Below the pieces are notes generated by a model. It did not search any database, had not been told where the DNA came from, and worked only from the letters and a program-made list of their open reading frames with translations. Shown piece by piece: positions 36,383 to 45,731 of a DNA stretch of 64,000 bases (the stretch's first letter is position 1; the number at the start of each line of letters is the position of its first letter). The translations under genes and the position numbers were made by a program. The stretch is from Algoriphagus aquimarinus (GTDB lineage Bacteria > Bacteroidota > Bacteroidia > Cytophagales > Cyclobacteriaceae): assembly GCF_900112005.1 (NCBI RefSeq), contig NZ_FOKK01000001.1, positions 124,001-188,000 on the forward strand, read 5' to 3'.

Positions 36383-36928
36383 CTACCCCATATTCACTTT
36401 TCTACACAAAATCCATACTCCATCTACCTTTTTTAATAGGGCAATGTGCGGCACTACCAATTTTTGAGTAAGCTTCATTTCAGTTGAAAAATGTACAATA
36501 TTCTGAAACTGTGATTTCTTTAAATCCTTATAAGCAATGGTCATATGAGGATGATAATTTCGATCGCTGAGTTCATCTATTAGATTCAATTCTTTCTTAC
36601 AAAATGATTTTAAATCCTTTTGAAAATCATACAACTCCTGATCGGCATCTACACCTAGATAGATTACCCTTTCTCCAAATGTCCTCACACCTTTTATCGT
36701 TACAGTCATCGGCTTATAAGTAGCTACAAAATTTCTGAGTAACTCGGTAAGCTTTTCCTCTTTCGCTTCGCTGTAAACAAAAGGCATTTTTAAAGTGATG
36801 TGTGCTGGCGATTTTAGCGCAAACTTGGCTTGGAAGCGATCTCTAATTTCATGTTTCAGATTTGTGACCCGTTCTTGAAACTCACCTTCGGGTACAATCG
36901 CCAAAAAATACTTTTGCATCACTTTCAT
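36383..36928 (-). CDS. 2'-5' RNA ligase / cyclic phosphodiesterase family (LigT-like)
   Basis: A 181-residue 2H-phosphoesterase. The two catalytic HxT motifs are present: HIT at 43-45 (PAHITLKMPF) and HMT at 128-130 (YHPHMTIAY). Such enzymes act on 2',3'-cyclic or 2'-5' linked nucleotides in RNA; the substrate is uncertain. Starts are ATG at 36928 or three codons inside (36919). Single gene, divergent from the stress protein gene. Confidence 0.88.
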   Translation of the reverse strand: MKVMQKYFLAIVPEGEFQERVTNLKHEIRDRFQAKFALKSPAHITLKMPFVYSEAKEEKLTELLRNFVATYKPMTVTIKGVRTFGERVIYLGVDADQELYDFQKDLKSFCKKELNLIDELSDRNYHPHMTIAYKDLKKSQFQNIVHFSTEMKLTQKLVVPHIALLKKVDGVWILCRKVNMG

Positions 36929-37120
36929 ATGTACATAATTTTCTCACAAAGGTTTTATGAACTCTCGCATGTATTTTAACCAGGCCTTTGTATGTTGATT
37001 ACATGCTCGAGTTCATCAGGCTAAATTACCTCGAAAAAGAATTCATGGGGTAAAAACAAAAAAAGTATTCGATAAACTGGATCAAAGTTTTAAATTAAGG
37101 GGAATAAACACCAAACAGCT

Positions 37121-38035
37121 ATGAAGTATTTTTATAAGGCCATGATTGGTCTTGATCTTACTGAGATGGATGATATCCTGATCAAAAAAACGATTGTGTA
37201 CCTAAAGTTCCTAGGGATAGATAAATGCTACTTTGTACATGTATCCAAGAATTTGGCTGTGCCTGATGAGATTCTGAAAAACCATCCTGAATTACTCGCG
37301 CCAGGGGACGAATCCATTGAAGCACTAATCAAGTCAAAGCTTGATGAATTTGATTTTCCTGAAAGTATGGACATCGAAGTTTTCGCGGAAGAAGGTGCGC
37401 ATCCTTTGGAAACACTTTTAAGATGGGCCAAAATAAAGGATGTTGACCTTATTATAATGGGCAGAAAAGAGGAACTGGAAGGAAATGGTTCATTGGCCAA
37501 AGGAATAGCCAAAAAAGCACCTTGTTCAGTACTCCTGTTACAAGAGAGAAGACCTCCTGGACTACCTAAAAAAATCATGATCCCATCAGATTTCTCTGAC
37601 CATACAGATTTGATCTATGATTTCGGTGAACGAATTTCTGAAGAACTGGGTGCAGAACTGATTCCAGTCCATTTATACGAAGTACCGCATGGCTATTCTA
37701 AAACTGGAAAAACATTTGAAGAATTTGCAGAAATCATGAAGGATAATGCACAGGAGGACTTCAAGCGCTTTATCCAGAAATTTAACCACAAGGAATTAAC
37801 CTGTCATTTCGTCCTTAATAATGGTGAAGGCCAGGGAAAAGCATTGCTCGAGGAAGCCCAAAAAATAGAAGCAGACATGATCTTGCTAGGATCCCGTGGT
37901 AAAACAAAATCAGCTGCCATTCTACTAGGAAGCGTAGCTGAAAAATTGGTCTTAGTAAATAATATTTTACCTATGCTCATCTTCAAGAAAAAAGGTGAGA
38001 CTATGGGTTTCTTTGAAGCCTTATTTAAAGTCTAA
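37121..38035 (+). CDS. Universal stress protein with tandem UspA domains
   Basis: A 304-residue cytoplasmic protein with two UspA folds. The first has LIIMGRKEELEGNGSLAKGIAKKAPCSVLLL, the second MILLGSRGKTKSAAILLGSVAEKLVLVNNILPMLIF. Both carry the ATP-binding G-2X-G-9X-G(S/T)-like series, altered in the first copy (GRKEELEGNGS). They serve stress survival; partners are unknown. Its stop overlaps the methyltransferase stop by four bases (CTAA), and its terminator lies inside that convergent gene. Confidence 0.9.
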   Translation: MKYFYKAMIGLDLTEMDDILIKKTIVYLKFLGIDKCYFVHVSKNLAVPDEILKNHPELLAPGDESIEALIKSKLDEFDFPESMDIEVFAEEGAHPLETLLRWAKIKDVDLIIMGRKEELEGNGSLAKGIAKKAPCSVLLLQERRPPGLPKKIMIPSDFSDHTDLIYDFGERISEELGAELIPVHLYEVPHGYSKTGKTFEEFAEIMKDNAQEDFKRFIQKFNHKELTCHFVLNNGEGQGKALLEEAQKIEADMILLGSRGKTKSAAILLGSVAEKLVLVNNILPMLIFKKKGETMGFFEALFKV

Positions 38036-38964
38036 ATCGGCTTACTTAGAAAAAAACAAACCTGATCCCCTTTGCCCTCCTGATTATATCGGAGGGCTTT
38101 TTTGTCTAAAGCCACTAATTCTTCCTTTGAAAAAACATCATTTACTGATTTTTGATGAAGGGCAAAACCCCTCTCATACAATGCAGTGCCCCAGAATTGA
38201 AAAGCGGTGGAGTCAAACAACACTTCGTCTAGGTTAAAACCAATAGCCTTTGAAATCTTCTCAAATCCAGAAATGGTAGGAATAATCAAATGTCGCGGCG
38301 CATCTAGCTGAACCCACAGCTCTCTCTTCTCTTTCCATACAGCTGCATCAGCTACAGGGGTTCTTATTAAAAGCTTTCCTCCGGGATTAAGCTTATCAAA
38401 ACAAGCATTTAATATTTCCGTAGGGTTTTCCATGTGCTCAAATGCATGATGCATCATGATTATATCAAAGGAAGTATCACTTTCTTCTATTCGTTGTTTT
38501 AGAAGCTGAAGACTTGAGTTGATTACATTATCCTTTTCAATAAATGGATCAAAGCCATACAAATCTGTAAAACCTGAGGCATACAATTCATAAAGCAACT
38601 GGCCATTTCCGCATCCTACATCAGCTATTTTCGCATGAAAATCTGGCGCCAATTTCTTTAGCCAATAGCCATAGATCGGTTCGAAAACAGTTGCATTAGT
38701 CCTTAGAAATAAATTCATGCGAATCTGCTTAAATACTCTTCTCGGATAGCTAGACTGAACTAAGGGTAAAAACGAATAGTATTCAGAGTTCGAATAATAA
38801 GCAGAGAGATCAGTGGGTACCTCATCCAACTGAATAGATTTGCAACCTTCACATTCTGAATAGGCGAACGTTCCTCCCATCCCAAACATGCGCTCACTTC
38901 CTTCAAAAGATATGAGACTTGAACTTCCACAAAACTTACAGGATTTTGGTAAATCAATAGGCAT
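38032..38964 (-). CDS. Zinc-ribbon SAM-dependent methyltransferase
   Basis: A 310-residue class I methyltransferase. It opens with a zinc-ribbon-like pair, CKFCG and CEGCK, 26 residues apart, followed by the SAM-binding motif ADVGCGNGQLL (near 115) and HHAFEHMENP. This architecture is common in sugar-modifying methyltransferases of cell-surface polysaccharide clusters. The start is ATG 38964 (GTG at 38970 is in frame too). It overlaps the upstream WcaJ-like gene by 11 bases, so the two are translationally coupled. The polysaccharide link is inferred from that partner. Confidence 0.82.
   Translation of the reverse strand: MPIDLPKSCKFCGSSSLISFEGSERMFGMGGTFAYSECEGCKSIQLDEVPTDLSAYYSNSEYYSFLPLVQSSYPRRVFKQIRMNLFLRTNATVFEPIYGYWLKKLAPDFHAKIADVGCGNGQLLYELYASGFTDLYGFDPFIEKDNVINSSLQLLKQRIEESDTSFDIIMMHHAFEHMENPTEILNACFDKLNPGGKLLIRTPVADAAVWKEKRELWVQLDAPRHLIIPTISGFEKISKAIGFNLDEVLFDSTAFQFWGTALYERGFALHQKSVNDVFSKEELVALDKKALRYNQEGKGDQVCFFLSKPI
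38074..38103 (+). terminator. Terminator of the stress-protein gene, inside the convergent coding region
   Basis: Stem GCCCTCC (38074-38080) with GGAGGGC (38091-38097), ten-base loop, six T residues after it. It lies 39 bases past the stress-protein stop and inside the last 25 codons of the minus-strand methyltransferase gene. Confidence 0.75.
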
Positions 38965-40324
38965 TGTCACGGGTAAAAATCAGCTCTCTGACAGTCTTGA
39001 TCATGATCCCCATATCAAATAAAAATGACCAGTTATTGATATAGAATGAGTCCAAACGAACTCTAGAGCGAATCTGAAACGGATTTTCTATTTCACCACG
39101 GTATCCACTCACCTGAGCTAGACCAGTGATTCCTGGGCGGATCTTGTGTCTAGAGTTATATTTTTCGATCTGTGTCTTGAAGGTTTGGTTCATAGGAATA
39201 GTATGAGGCCTAGGGCCTACCACAGACATGTCACCAAACAATACATTGATAAATTGAGGCATTTCATCCAGTGACGAAGCACGAAGAAATGCTCCAGTTC
39301 TTGTGACACGAGGATCATTTTTGGTTGCCTGTTTCACATCCGAATAATCATTAGGAGTCATGGATCTAAACTTGAGACAATTGAACACCTTATTATTCAC
39401 ACCATTCCTCTGCTGAATAAAGAAAACAGGCCCTCGGGATTCTAATTTTATCAGAATCCCAACCAATGGAATTAACCATGAAAGGATGAACAAAATCACA
39501 AAACTGGCAAACAAAACGTCAAATACTCTCTTTGCAAAGCTATTCAAGGCATTATCAAGTGGTATTTCATTTACATTGATAACAAAAAAGTCCCCATATC
39601 GCGAGAATGACAAATTCTTTTCGAGCTGCAAACTCCCTCCAGGGATCATTTTTACTTTGATATAATTGTCATCAGCAAAGTCAATCACTCTTTTGACCAG
39701 GCCTGATTCTAAGTGTTCATGGATATATATAAGATCTAAATCCAAGTCTCCAGCTTCTCTAAAAAAATCTACAATTCCACCTCTAGTTTGATTACACTCG
39801 GCTTGGTCATCATAATACCCAATGAAATTGATTCCAAATTCTTTACGGATTTTAAATACATCTGCAAGCAACGGGCTAGTACCTCCCTTGCCCACTATAA
39901 TTGCATTATGGTAGTTGTTGCCTTTGCTTCTATAGTTTCGAAGCAATATGTGTACTCCCACGCGGAACATTCCCATCAGAAGCAACATGCCGAGTCCTAA
40001 TGACAGTACAGGACTGACCTGCAGAGTCGGATTTCGGAAAGGAAGCCAAACAATAGTAGTAGCACAAATAAACCAAATCACAGTGATCAAAAGCCTTGTC
40101 AGCGTTTGCTCATATTCATCTGTACGCTCTATTTTATAATCTTTTCTTAGTGCAGAGATCAAAAGCCACAACACGCTAAGTACTGAAATCGTACCCAACT
40201 CATCGCCATCAAAAATCCCCACAAACTGAAGAATTGAATTACAAATCAGCAATGCTAGCAAGGAAGCTAAAAAGTCGCTAGCGGAAAATACCCATGGAAA
40301 ATACTTGTCAAATCTTCTCTTCAT
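38954..40324 (-). CDS. Exopolysaccharide polyprenyl glycosylphosphotransferase (WcaJ-like)
   Basis: A 456-residue inner-membrane enzyme that starts glycan assembly by moving a sugar phosphate onto undecaprenyl phosphate. The N-terminal part has four to five transmembrane segments and a CoA-binding-like/DUF region; the C-terminal Bac_transf domain has KRVFDVLFASFVILF, LKFRSM, VGPRPH and RHKIRPGITGLAQVSG. Sugar specificity (glucose or galactose) cannot be told. Downstream of it is the overlapping methyltransferase. No full glycosyltransferase cluster or Wzx/Wzy pair is in view. Confidence 0.92.
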   Translation of the reverse strand: MKRRFDKYFPWVFSASDFLASLLALLICNSILQFVGIFDGDELGTISVLSVLWLLISALRKDYKIERTDEYEQTLTRLLITVIWFICATTIVWLPFRNPTLQVSPVLSLGLGMLLLMGMFRVGVHILLRNYRSKGNNYHNAIIVGKGGTSPLLADVFKIRKEFGINFIGYYDDQAECNQTRGGIVDFFREAGDLDLDLIYIHEHLESGLVKRVIDFADDNYIKVKMIPGGSLQLEKNLSFSRYGDFFVINVNEIPLDNALNSFAKRVFDVLFASFVILFILSWLIPLVGILIKLESRGPVFFIQQRNGVNNKVFNCLKFRSMTPNDYSDVKQATKNDPRVTRTGAFLRASSLDEMPQFINVLFGDMSVVGPRPHTIPMNQTFKTQIEKYNSRHKIRPGITGLAQVSGYRGEIENPFQIRSRVRLDSFYINNWSFLFDMGIMIKTVRELIFTRDNAY

Positions 40325-40438
40325 AAAAATGCCACCTAAAAAAGGCTTTTTACCCTTCTAAAACCCAGATAGATTATTTAGATACGCAATGAGATTCATT
40401 TCAGAGTCAAAATTAAGAAAAGAATCCTCAAGGCTGAT

Positions 40439-40446
40439 TACTTTTG
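40439..40446 (+). promoter_or_regulatory. Predicted -7 box upstream of the second methyltransferase
   Basis: TACTTTTG matches TAnnTTTG exactly, 37 bases before the ATG at 40484. Confidence 0.45.
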
Positions 40447-40483
40447 TGTTTATTTATTAGCTGAAACGCCCCAAGGGCAACCC

Positions 40484-41155
40484 ATGAGTTTTATTTCAAA
40501 TTTATTTTCCCCTTCAAATAATCCCAAGTCTTTGGGAGCCAAATTTAGAAACCAAAGACAAAAAGATTTGGAAGATTTATTTTTTCAGAATTTTTCAAAA
40601 AGCGAGCCAATTCGAATATTAGACGTAGGGGGTGCTGCTTATTTTTGGGATAACAGTAGCCTTCCCGCACTTCCTAATATTGAAATAGTTCTGCTGAATC
40701 TTCAAGAAGAACAGATCCTAAACCCCAAATTCAAATCTGTAGTAGGTGACGCTACCAATATGCCGGAATTTGAAGAGAATAGCTTTGACCTTGTGTTTTC
40801 CAACTCAGTGATTGAGCATTTATACACGTGGGAGAATCAGCAAAAAATGGCAAATGAAATTATGCGTGTTGGTAAAAAACATTTTATCCAAACCCCTAAT
40901 CGCTATTTCCCAGTTGAAGCACATTACGCGATTCCTTTTGCCCAATACTTTCCTGCGAGTCTCCTTTACTTTTTACTTACTAAAACAAAGCTAAGTAGAC
41001 TGCAAAAATGGGATCCTAAAGCAGCACAGCAATACCTAGATGAAATCCGATTACTAGATCAAACCGAAATGCAAGCCCTATTTCCTGGATCTAATATGTA
41101 TCTGGAAAAATTTATGGGAATGATCAAATCAATCTCTGCTCACAATTTGGCTTAA
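40484..41155 (+). CDS. Class I SAM-dependent methyltransferase
   Basis: A 223-residue Methyltransf_11-type protein with the SAM motif RILDVGGAAYFWD (about 44-56; the usual GxGxG is GGAAYF, so altered), VVGDATNMPEF and FDLVFSNSVIEHL. Related proteins modify sugars or lipids; the target here is unknown. It is divergent from the WcaJ-like gene and converges on the ABC exporter gene, the stop codons overlapping by four bases (TTAA). Confidence 0.8.
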   Translation: MSFISNLFSPSNNPKSLGAKFRNQRQKDLEDLFFQNFSKSEPIRILDVGGAAYFWDNSSLPALPNIEIVLLNLQEEQILNPKFKSVVGDATNMPEFEENSFDLVFSNSVIEHLYTWENQQKMANEIMRVGKKHFIQTPNRYFPVEAHYAIPFAQYFPASLLYFLLTKTKLSRLQKWDPKAAQQYLDEIRLLDQTEMQALFPGSNMYLEKFMGMIKSISAHNLA

Positions 41156-42939
41156 TCGGCAAATTGAAGTCTCACTAGATTGGCATAAAACCCATCTTCT
41201 CTGCTGAGCAAATCAACGTGATTGCCTTGTTCTACGATCTCTCCTCCACTTAGAACATAGATTCTATCTGCTTTGCGGATAGTGGCCAATCGATGCGCAA
41301 TGATGATAGTAGTTCTCCCTTTCATCAGCTCATCCAAAGCTTCCTGTACTAGTGATTCGGATTCTGCATCTAAAGAAGATGTAGCTTCATCCAAAATCAA
41401 TATGGAAGGGTCTTTCAATATAGCACGGGCGATTGCTACTCGCTGTCTTTGGCCACCTGAAAGTTTCACCCCACGCTCGCCTACCAAAGTATCTAGCCCC
41501 TCTGGGAATTGTGAAATAAACTGCCAAGCATTAGCTTTTTTAGAAGCCAAAATAATTTCTTCCTCCGACGCTCCAGGCTTTGCGTAAGAGATATTTTCAC
41601 GAATAGAACCTCCAAAAAGCAATACTTCCTGAGGCACCATACCCACATGTGATCGAAGATTTTGCAAGTCCCACTCGTTCAATTTACGATCGTCAACGAA
41701 AATTGATCCTTTCTGCACATCATAAAAACGCATCAACAGCTGTATGATGGTAGACTTTCCTGCTCCAGAGTGACCAGCCAAAGCTACTTTTTCTCCTGGA
41801 TTCACATGAAATGAAAGTTCTTTCAGCACTTCCATCTCTGGTCGTGTTGGGTAATGAAAGCCAACATTTTCGAAAGCTATTTTACCCTGGAAATTTGTAG
41901 CCTTAATTCCAGTCACTGACTCAGGCTCCTCATCCAATATTTCTAACACTCGCTCAGAAGATCCAATAGCTTTCTGAACCTGCCCATATATATCTCCCAA
42001 ACCTGCGATCGATCCACCGATAAAAGTGGTGTAAAGCACAAACGAAACTAACTCTCCCACACTCATTTCGCCAGAACTGACCAAACTTGCCCCATACCAC
42101 ATGACGGCTACTATACCACCGAACAAGGCAAAAATAATGAACGAAATAAATGCACCTCTGTACTTTGCAGCCCGTAAGGCGACTCCAACCATCCTATTCA
42201 ATCCACTCCCATACCTGGCAGACTCGAATGCCTCACCCACGAAGGATTTAACTGTACTGATAGATTGTAGCGTCTCCTCCACTATCACATTCGCTGCGGC
42301 CAGCTCATCTTGAGTGCTTTTGGATAGCGTTCGAATAAATTTCCCAAAAACCATGGCTATCACCACTAGTACAGGAAAAGTAGCAAGCATGAAAATAGTT
42401 AACTTCGGTGTATTGACCATCAGGAAAATCACACCTGCAACCAAGGTCACCACCTGTCTGAAAAGCTCTGCTAAGGTAACCGAGAAGGTATCCTGAAGCA
42501 TACTCACATCAGAAGTGATCCGGCTAATCAATTCACCAGTTCTACGCTTATCAAAAAATGTCATCGGTAAGCGCACCATTCTAGAGTACAATGCAAGGCG
42601 AATATCGCGCATGGATCGCTCTGAAACTAAGGCAAAAAGCCATACGCGGAAAAAAGAAAATATACTCTGCACAGCTAGTATCCCTACCAAGATCAGCGCT
42701 ATAGAATTAATATCACTTACTATCCAATCCGTACCCTGAGCTGTATCGATAAGCTTACCGGCTACAAAGGGAAACGTAAGTAGGGTAAGGGAAGAAAAAA
42801 CCAGGAAAACCAATCCTAAAAAGAATAATCCCTTGTAAGGCATCAAAAACTGAAAAATGCCTCCTAGTTTACTTAAATTCTGCTTATTCAATTTCCTCTT
42901 CTCGCTCTCGTCCAAAGCAGTTCCTCTTTTCTTAGCCAT
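41152..42939 (-). CDS. ABC exporter, fused permease and ATP-binding domains (MsbA-like)
   Basis: A 595-residue half-transporter: six transmembrane segments (about 35-330), then an ATPase domain with Walker A AGHSGAGKST, the ABC signature LSGGQRQRVAIARA and Walker B ILILDEATSSLD, plus the H-loop IIIAHRL. It works as a homodimer or heterodimer exporting lipids, drugs or glycolipids; MsbA (lipid A flipping) is the closest functional type but not proven. Preceded on the minus strand by a consensus -7 box. Single gene. Confidence 0.93.
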   Translation of the reverse strand: MAKKRGTALDESEKRKLNKQNLSKLGGIFQFLMPYKGLFFLGLVFLVFSSLTLLTFPFVAGKLIDTAQGTDWIVSDINSIALILVGILAVQSIFSFFRVWLFALVSERSMRDIRLALYSRMVRLPMTFFDKRRTGELISRITSDVSMLQDTFSVTLAELFRQVVTLVAGVIFLMVNTPKLTIFMLATFPVLVVIAMVFGKFIRTLSKSTQDELAAANVIVEETLQSISTVKSFVGEAFESARYGSGLNRMVGVALRAAKYRGAFISFIIFALFGGIVAVMWYGASLVSSGEMSVGELVSFVLYTTFIGGSIAGLGDIYGQVQKAIGSSERVLEILDEEPESVTGIKATNFQGKIAFENVGFHYPTRPEMEVLKELSFHVNPGEKVALAGHSGAGKSTIIQLLMRFYDVQKGSIFVDDRKLNEWDLQNLRSHVGMVPQEVLLFGGSIRENISYAKPGASEEEIILASKKANAWQFISQFPEGLDTLVGERGVKLSGGQRQRVAIARAILKDPSILILDEATSSLDAESESLVQEALDELMKGRTTIIIAHRLATIRKADRIYVLSGGEIVEQGNHVDLLSREDGFYANLVRLQFAD

Positions 42940-42963
42940 CCTTTGATTTTCGTATTAAGGGGA

Positions 42964-42971
42964 CAAACTTA
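42964..42971 (-). promoter_or_regulatory. Predicted -7 box upstream of the ABC exporter
   Basis: The minus strand reads TAAGTTTG, an exact TAnnTTTG match 24 bases before the ATG. Confidence 0.45.
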
Positions 42972-43125
42972 ATGCTTTTTCGCAAGGATTGCTTTCCCAA
43001 AAAAGAAAGGTTTCACGATCATGAATTACTAACTAATTCATAAAAAGTATTATCTCGTAAAGACTACCTCGCAATCGGATGTAGAATTCGTAAATAACTA
43101 AGTAAGAATATGAGGAATACAGCTA

Positions 43126-43725
43126 CTATCTGCCCAATTGTGCATCAACCAATTCTCGCTTAAGTTTACGCTCACGATCAAGCATATTCTTGCGGTGATT
43201 ATCAAATTCTTCCTGCACCTCGGCCAAATCCTTCTGAGCTTTTCTTATTTTTTTGAAACTACTGAAATATTGGAAAGAGAAAATAGCAAGCGCACTTGCA
43301 AGCACAGCGACTAGAATCCACATAAAAGAAGAATACACGGCTTTATGAATCCCCATTCCAAGGAAAGAGAAGTTATCCTTTTCAGATATAGCCTCCTGCT
43401 TCTCTGTCTCAGCAGTGACTAAAATACTCTTGAGATTTTTGATAGAATCTTTTTCACTCACTATCAAACCCTTAAGATCGCCAACCTCAGATCTCATAGT
43501 ACGCATAGAATCCAGAATGTTGGACTTAAGCTGATCCAGATTCGTTCTTTTTACTACTTTATATTCTTGAAAATTATTGGAAACACTGTAGATGTATTCA
43601 AACTGACTATCAATAGTCCCTGAATCAAGTGACCCTTCCTCTGTAGTTTCAGTTTGGGCAAAAGTGAAGAAAGGAATGGCAAATAAAGAAATCGTAATAA
43701 GAAAAAGGGGCAGTACTCTTTTCAT
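43126..43725 (-). CDS. Exported single-TM coiled-coil protein, unknown function
   Basis: A 199-residue protein with signal peptide (1-23, ending TFA-QTE), a Ser/Thr-rich stretch, a coiled-coil-prone region (about 65-110: MRTMRSEVGDLKGLIVSEKDSIKNL), one transmembrane helix (about 133-152, SSFMWILVAVLASALAIFSF) and a second coiled coil (about 157-195, KKIRKAQKDLAEVQEEFDNH). A similar layout occurs in Bacteroidota hypothetical proteins; I do not recognise a family. Single gene; no terminator or promoter is obvious. The 43,726-44,014 gap upstream has no credible gene. Confidence 0.7.
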   Translation of the reverse strand: MKRVLPLFLITISLFAIPFFTFAQTETTEEGSLDSGTIDSQFEYIYSVSNNFQEYKVVKRTNLDQLKSNILDSMRTMRSEVGDLKGLIVSEKDSIKNLKSILVTAETEKQEAISEKDNFSFLGMGIHKAVYSSFMWILVAVLASALAIFSFQYFSSFKKIRKAQKDLAEVQEEFDNHRKNMLDRERKLKRELVDAQLGR

Positions 43726-44014
43726 TGGGTAATTAATTTACAAACTAGGGTGAAAGGCTTCAGTGTCCAATAAACATGCCTTGGAAGGCAAATACAAGGG
43801 CATATTTTGTCACTGGAAACAGCGTCTTCGTAATATATAATTGTTTCTTATTGATTATCAACAATTTAAAAAGTTTTTTGAGTGACTATTTATTATCTCA
43901 TTTTTATATAAACCTTGATAAGGGGACAATTCTGCTGGTTTGGCTCTCGAGCGAATTTTATCAGAACTTAATGAAAGAGGGAAATAGAACCACGTATAAT
44001 CTATTGGAAACTAT

Positions 44015-45244
44015 CTAGATCTCTTTGACTGTATCCACTTGTGAAGCAATCCAAGCTGGTCTTGAAGATGCAAAAAAGGTAATCATTATCATTGCTACAC
44101 TTATCCAGAGGAAGTCACTCCAAATCATTTTCACCGGATAAGCATCCACCACTGCCGAAGATATCCCTAATGAAACTAATCCAAAAGACTGCTGAATCCA
44201 GCAAACCAAATATCCGAGAATTAAACCTATCGCAGCACCGCTAAAAGCGATCAAGGCTCCTTGCTTCAAGAAAATTCTTCTAATTAATTTCTCTGGTGCA
44301 CCCATGGCTTTTAGTACCGCTATATCTTTTTTCTTTTCGATGGCGAGCATACTCAGCGAAAAGAAAATATTGAAGGAGGCTATCGCCAAAATAAATGTCA
44401 ACGTAAGGAAGACAAATAGCTTTTCCATCTGAACTGTACGGATAAGGTCTGAGTGTTGCTCATCTGCATTTTTCACTAAGAAGTCCTCTCCAAGATGCGC
44501 CTTTAGCCTTTTATGTACTTCAGCGATAGTATAGCCTTTGGCAACCTTCACTTCAAGCGAAGTTCTTTTGTCTCCGTATTTCAGTAAATCTCTGACGAAG
44601 AAAAGCGGTGCAATCACATATTCATCATCAAACTGACGCTCTCCAATACTGAAATAAGCAACAGGATTTAATACTGCAGATTCATAGAATTGGGAAGGGT
44701 CGATCGACGCGGCGCTTCTAGGTGCCTTTGGATAATATATTTTCAGAGGCACATTTACATTATCCAAATTCACCGAAAGAAAAAAGCCAACGCCTCGACC
44801 TAAAATAGCAGCTGGATTAAGCTCCGTCCCCAGAGTAGTATCTCCCCAAAAGTAGCCTCTGGAAAACCTCTCCTGATCCAGGAAATTATCCGAAACACCT
44901 TTGATTCTGCCAATCATTTGATTGCCATTATAATCTAATAAAGCATTGTCTTCAATGACCTCCGTAAGAATCGCTACACCTTCAAGATTTTTGATATTCT
45001 CCAGCCATTCTTCATCTGTCATAAAGCTTTTGCCTACAACTGCCTCAATTTTCAGCTCCGCGTCAAAGCTTGCGAAAAGACCGCGAATCAAATCCTCCAA
45101 TCCATTGAACACAGACATCACTATCACCAAGGCCATCGTGCCTACAGCAACTCCTATCATGGAAATTCTGGACAAAATGGTGATGAAGTTCCGCTTCTTC
45201 TTGCTACGGAAATATCTGGAGGCTATGAAAAAGCTGAGATTCAA
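44015..45244 (-). CDS. FtsX-like ABC permease (LolC/LolE type)
   Basis: A 409-residue inner-membrane permease: N-terminal helix (about 20-45, ISMIGVAVGTMALVIVMSVFNG), a periplasmic MacB-like domain, then three C-terminal helices ending before WIASQVDTVKEI. This fits LolC/E-type lipoprotein-release permeases, which need a LolD ATPase; none is adjacent. The start is TTG 45244 (NLSFFIASRYFRSKKKRN): an in-frame stop lies three codons upstream and no ATG precedes the conserved first helix. It follows rbfA after 11 bases. Confidence 0.88.
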   Translation of the reverse strand: MNLSFFIASRYFRSKKKRNFITILSRISMIGVAVGTMALVIVMSVFNGLEDLIRGLFASFDAELKIEAVVGKSFMTDEEWLENIKNLEGVAILTEVIEDNALLDYNGNQMIGRIKGVSDNFLDQERFSRGYFWGDTTLGTELNPAAILGRGVGFFLSVNLDNVNVPLKIYYPKAPRSAASIDPSQFYESAVLNPVAYFSIGERQFDDEYVIAPLFFVRDLLKYGDKRTSLEVKVAKGYTIAEVHKRLKAHLGEDFLVKNADEQHSDLIRTVQMEKLFVFLTLTFILAIASFNIFFSLSMLAIEKKKDIAVLKAMGAPEKLIRRIFLKQGALIAFSGAAIGLILGYLVCWIQQSFGLVSLGISSAVVDAYPVKMIWSDFLWISVAMIMITFFASSRPAWIASQVDTVKEI

Positions 45245-45255
45245 CGTTAGCTAGA

Positions 45256-45642
45256 TTAATCCTCTTCTTCTTGGTCTTCTTCCTCAGGTGGTGCTGGTGG
45301 AATAGACAGACTAGAAATCACCTTGTCCATATGCTGAGCATAGGCAGCAGAGTCATCCGGGAAAAAGGCAATTTCAGGAATAACACGAACCGACTTTCCA
45401 ATTCGCTTGGCTAGCTGATGTCTGATTTCCTTTTTGTGTTCATTGATCAGCTTGTAAGTCGCTTGTGGGTCAGCTAATAGAAAGCTTAGGTAAACCTTTG
45501 CCAAACCCAAATCGGGGCTCATCAAAACGCGCGTGATCGTCACCATAGCCCGTCCGACTAGGTGTTTTGATTCCTTTTGAAATATATCTCCGAGCTCTTT
45601 TTGGATCAGCTTGGAATATTTTTGTTGTCTTTTACTTTCCAT
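45256..45642 (-). CDS. rbfA: 30S ribosome-binding factor RbfA
   Basis: A 128-residue ribosome-maturation factor that binds the 5' helix of 16S rRNA during small-subunit assembly. It starts MESKRQQKYSKLIQKELGDIF and contains the KH-like region ending in IPEIAFFPDDSAAYAQHMDKVISS, followed by an acidic tail (PEEEDQEEED). The frame extends 14 codons upstream, but the ATG at 45642 matches family starts. A consensus -7 box lies at 45660-45667, which would give a leader of about 12 bases. First gene of the unit with the LolC/E-like permease. Confidence 0.93.
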   Translation of the reverse strand: MESKRQQKYSKLIQKELGDIFQKESKHLVGRAMVTITRVLMSPDLGLAKVYLSFLLADPQATYKLINEHKKEIRHQLAKRIGKSVRVIPEIAFFPDDSAAYAQHMDKVISSLSIPPAPPEEEDQEEED

Positions 45643-45659
45643 ATGAAGTATTTGTGGTG

Positions 45660-45667
45660 CAAATTTA
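45660..45667 (-). promoter_or_regulatory. Predicted -7 box upstream of rbfA
   Basis: The minus strand reads TAAATTTG, an exact TAnnTTTG match 18 bases before the rbfA ATG. Confidence 0.45.
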
Positions 45668-45731
45668 GCGAAATAGTTGGGCAAGCTTTAATTTTGGGCA
45701 AAACCTACCAAACACTCTTCTCCAATTTACC

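Noticed and set aside
43776-44018. 80-residue plus-strand ORF upstream of the LolC/E-like gene
   Set aside because: No signal, domain, plausible start context or conservation feature; looks like chance in AT-rich sequence.
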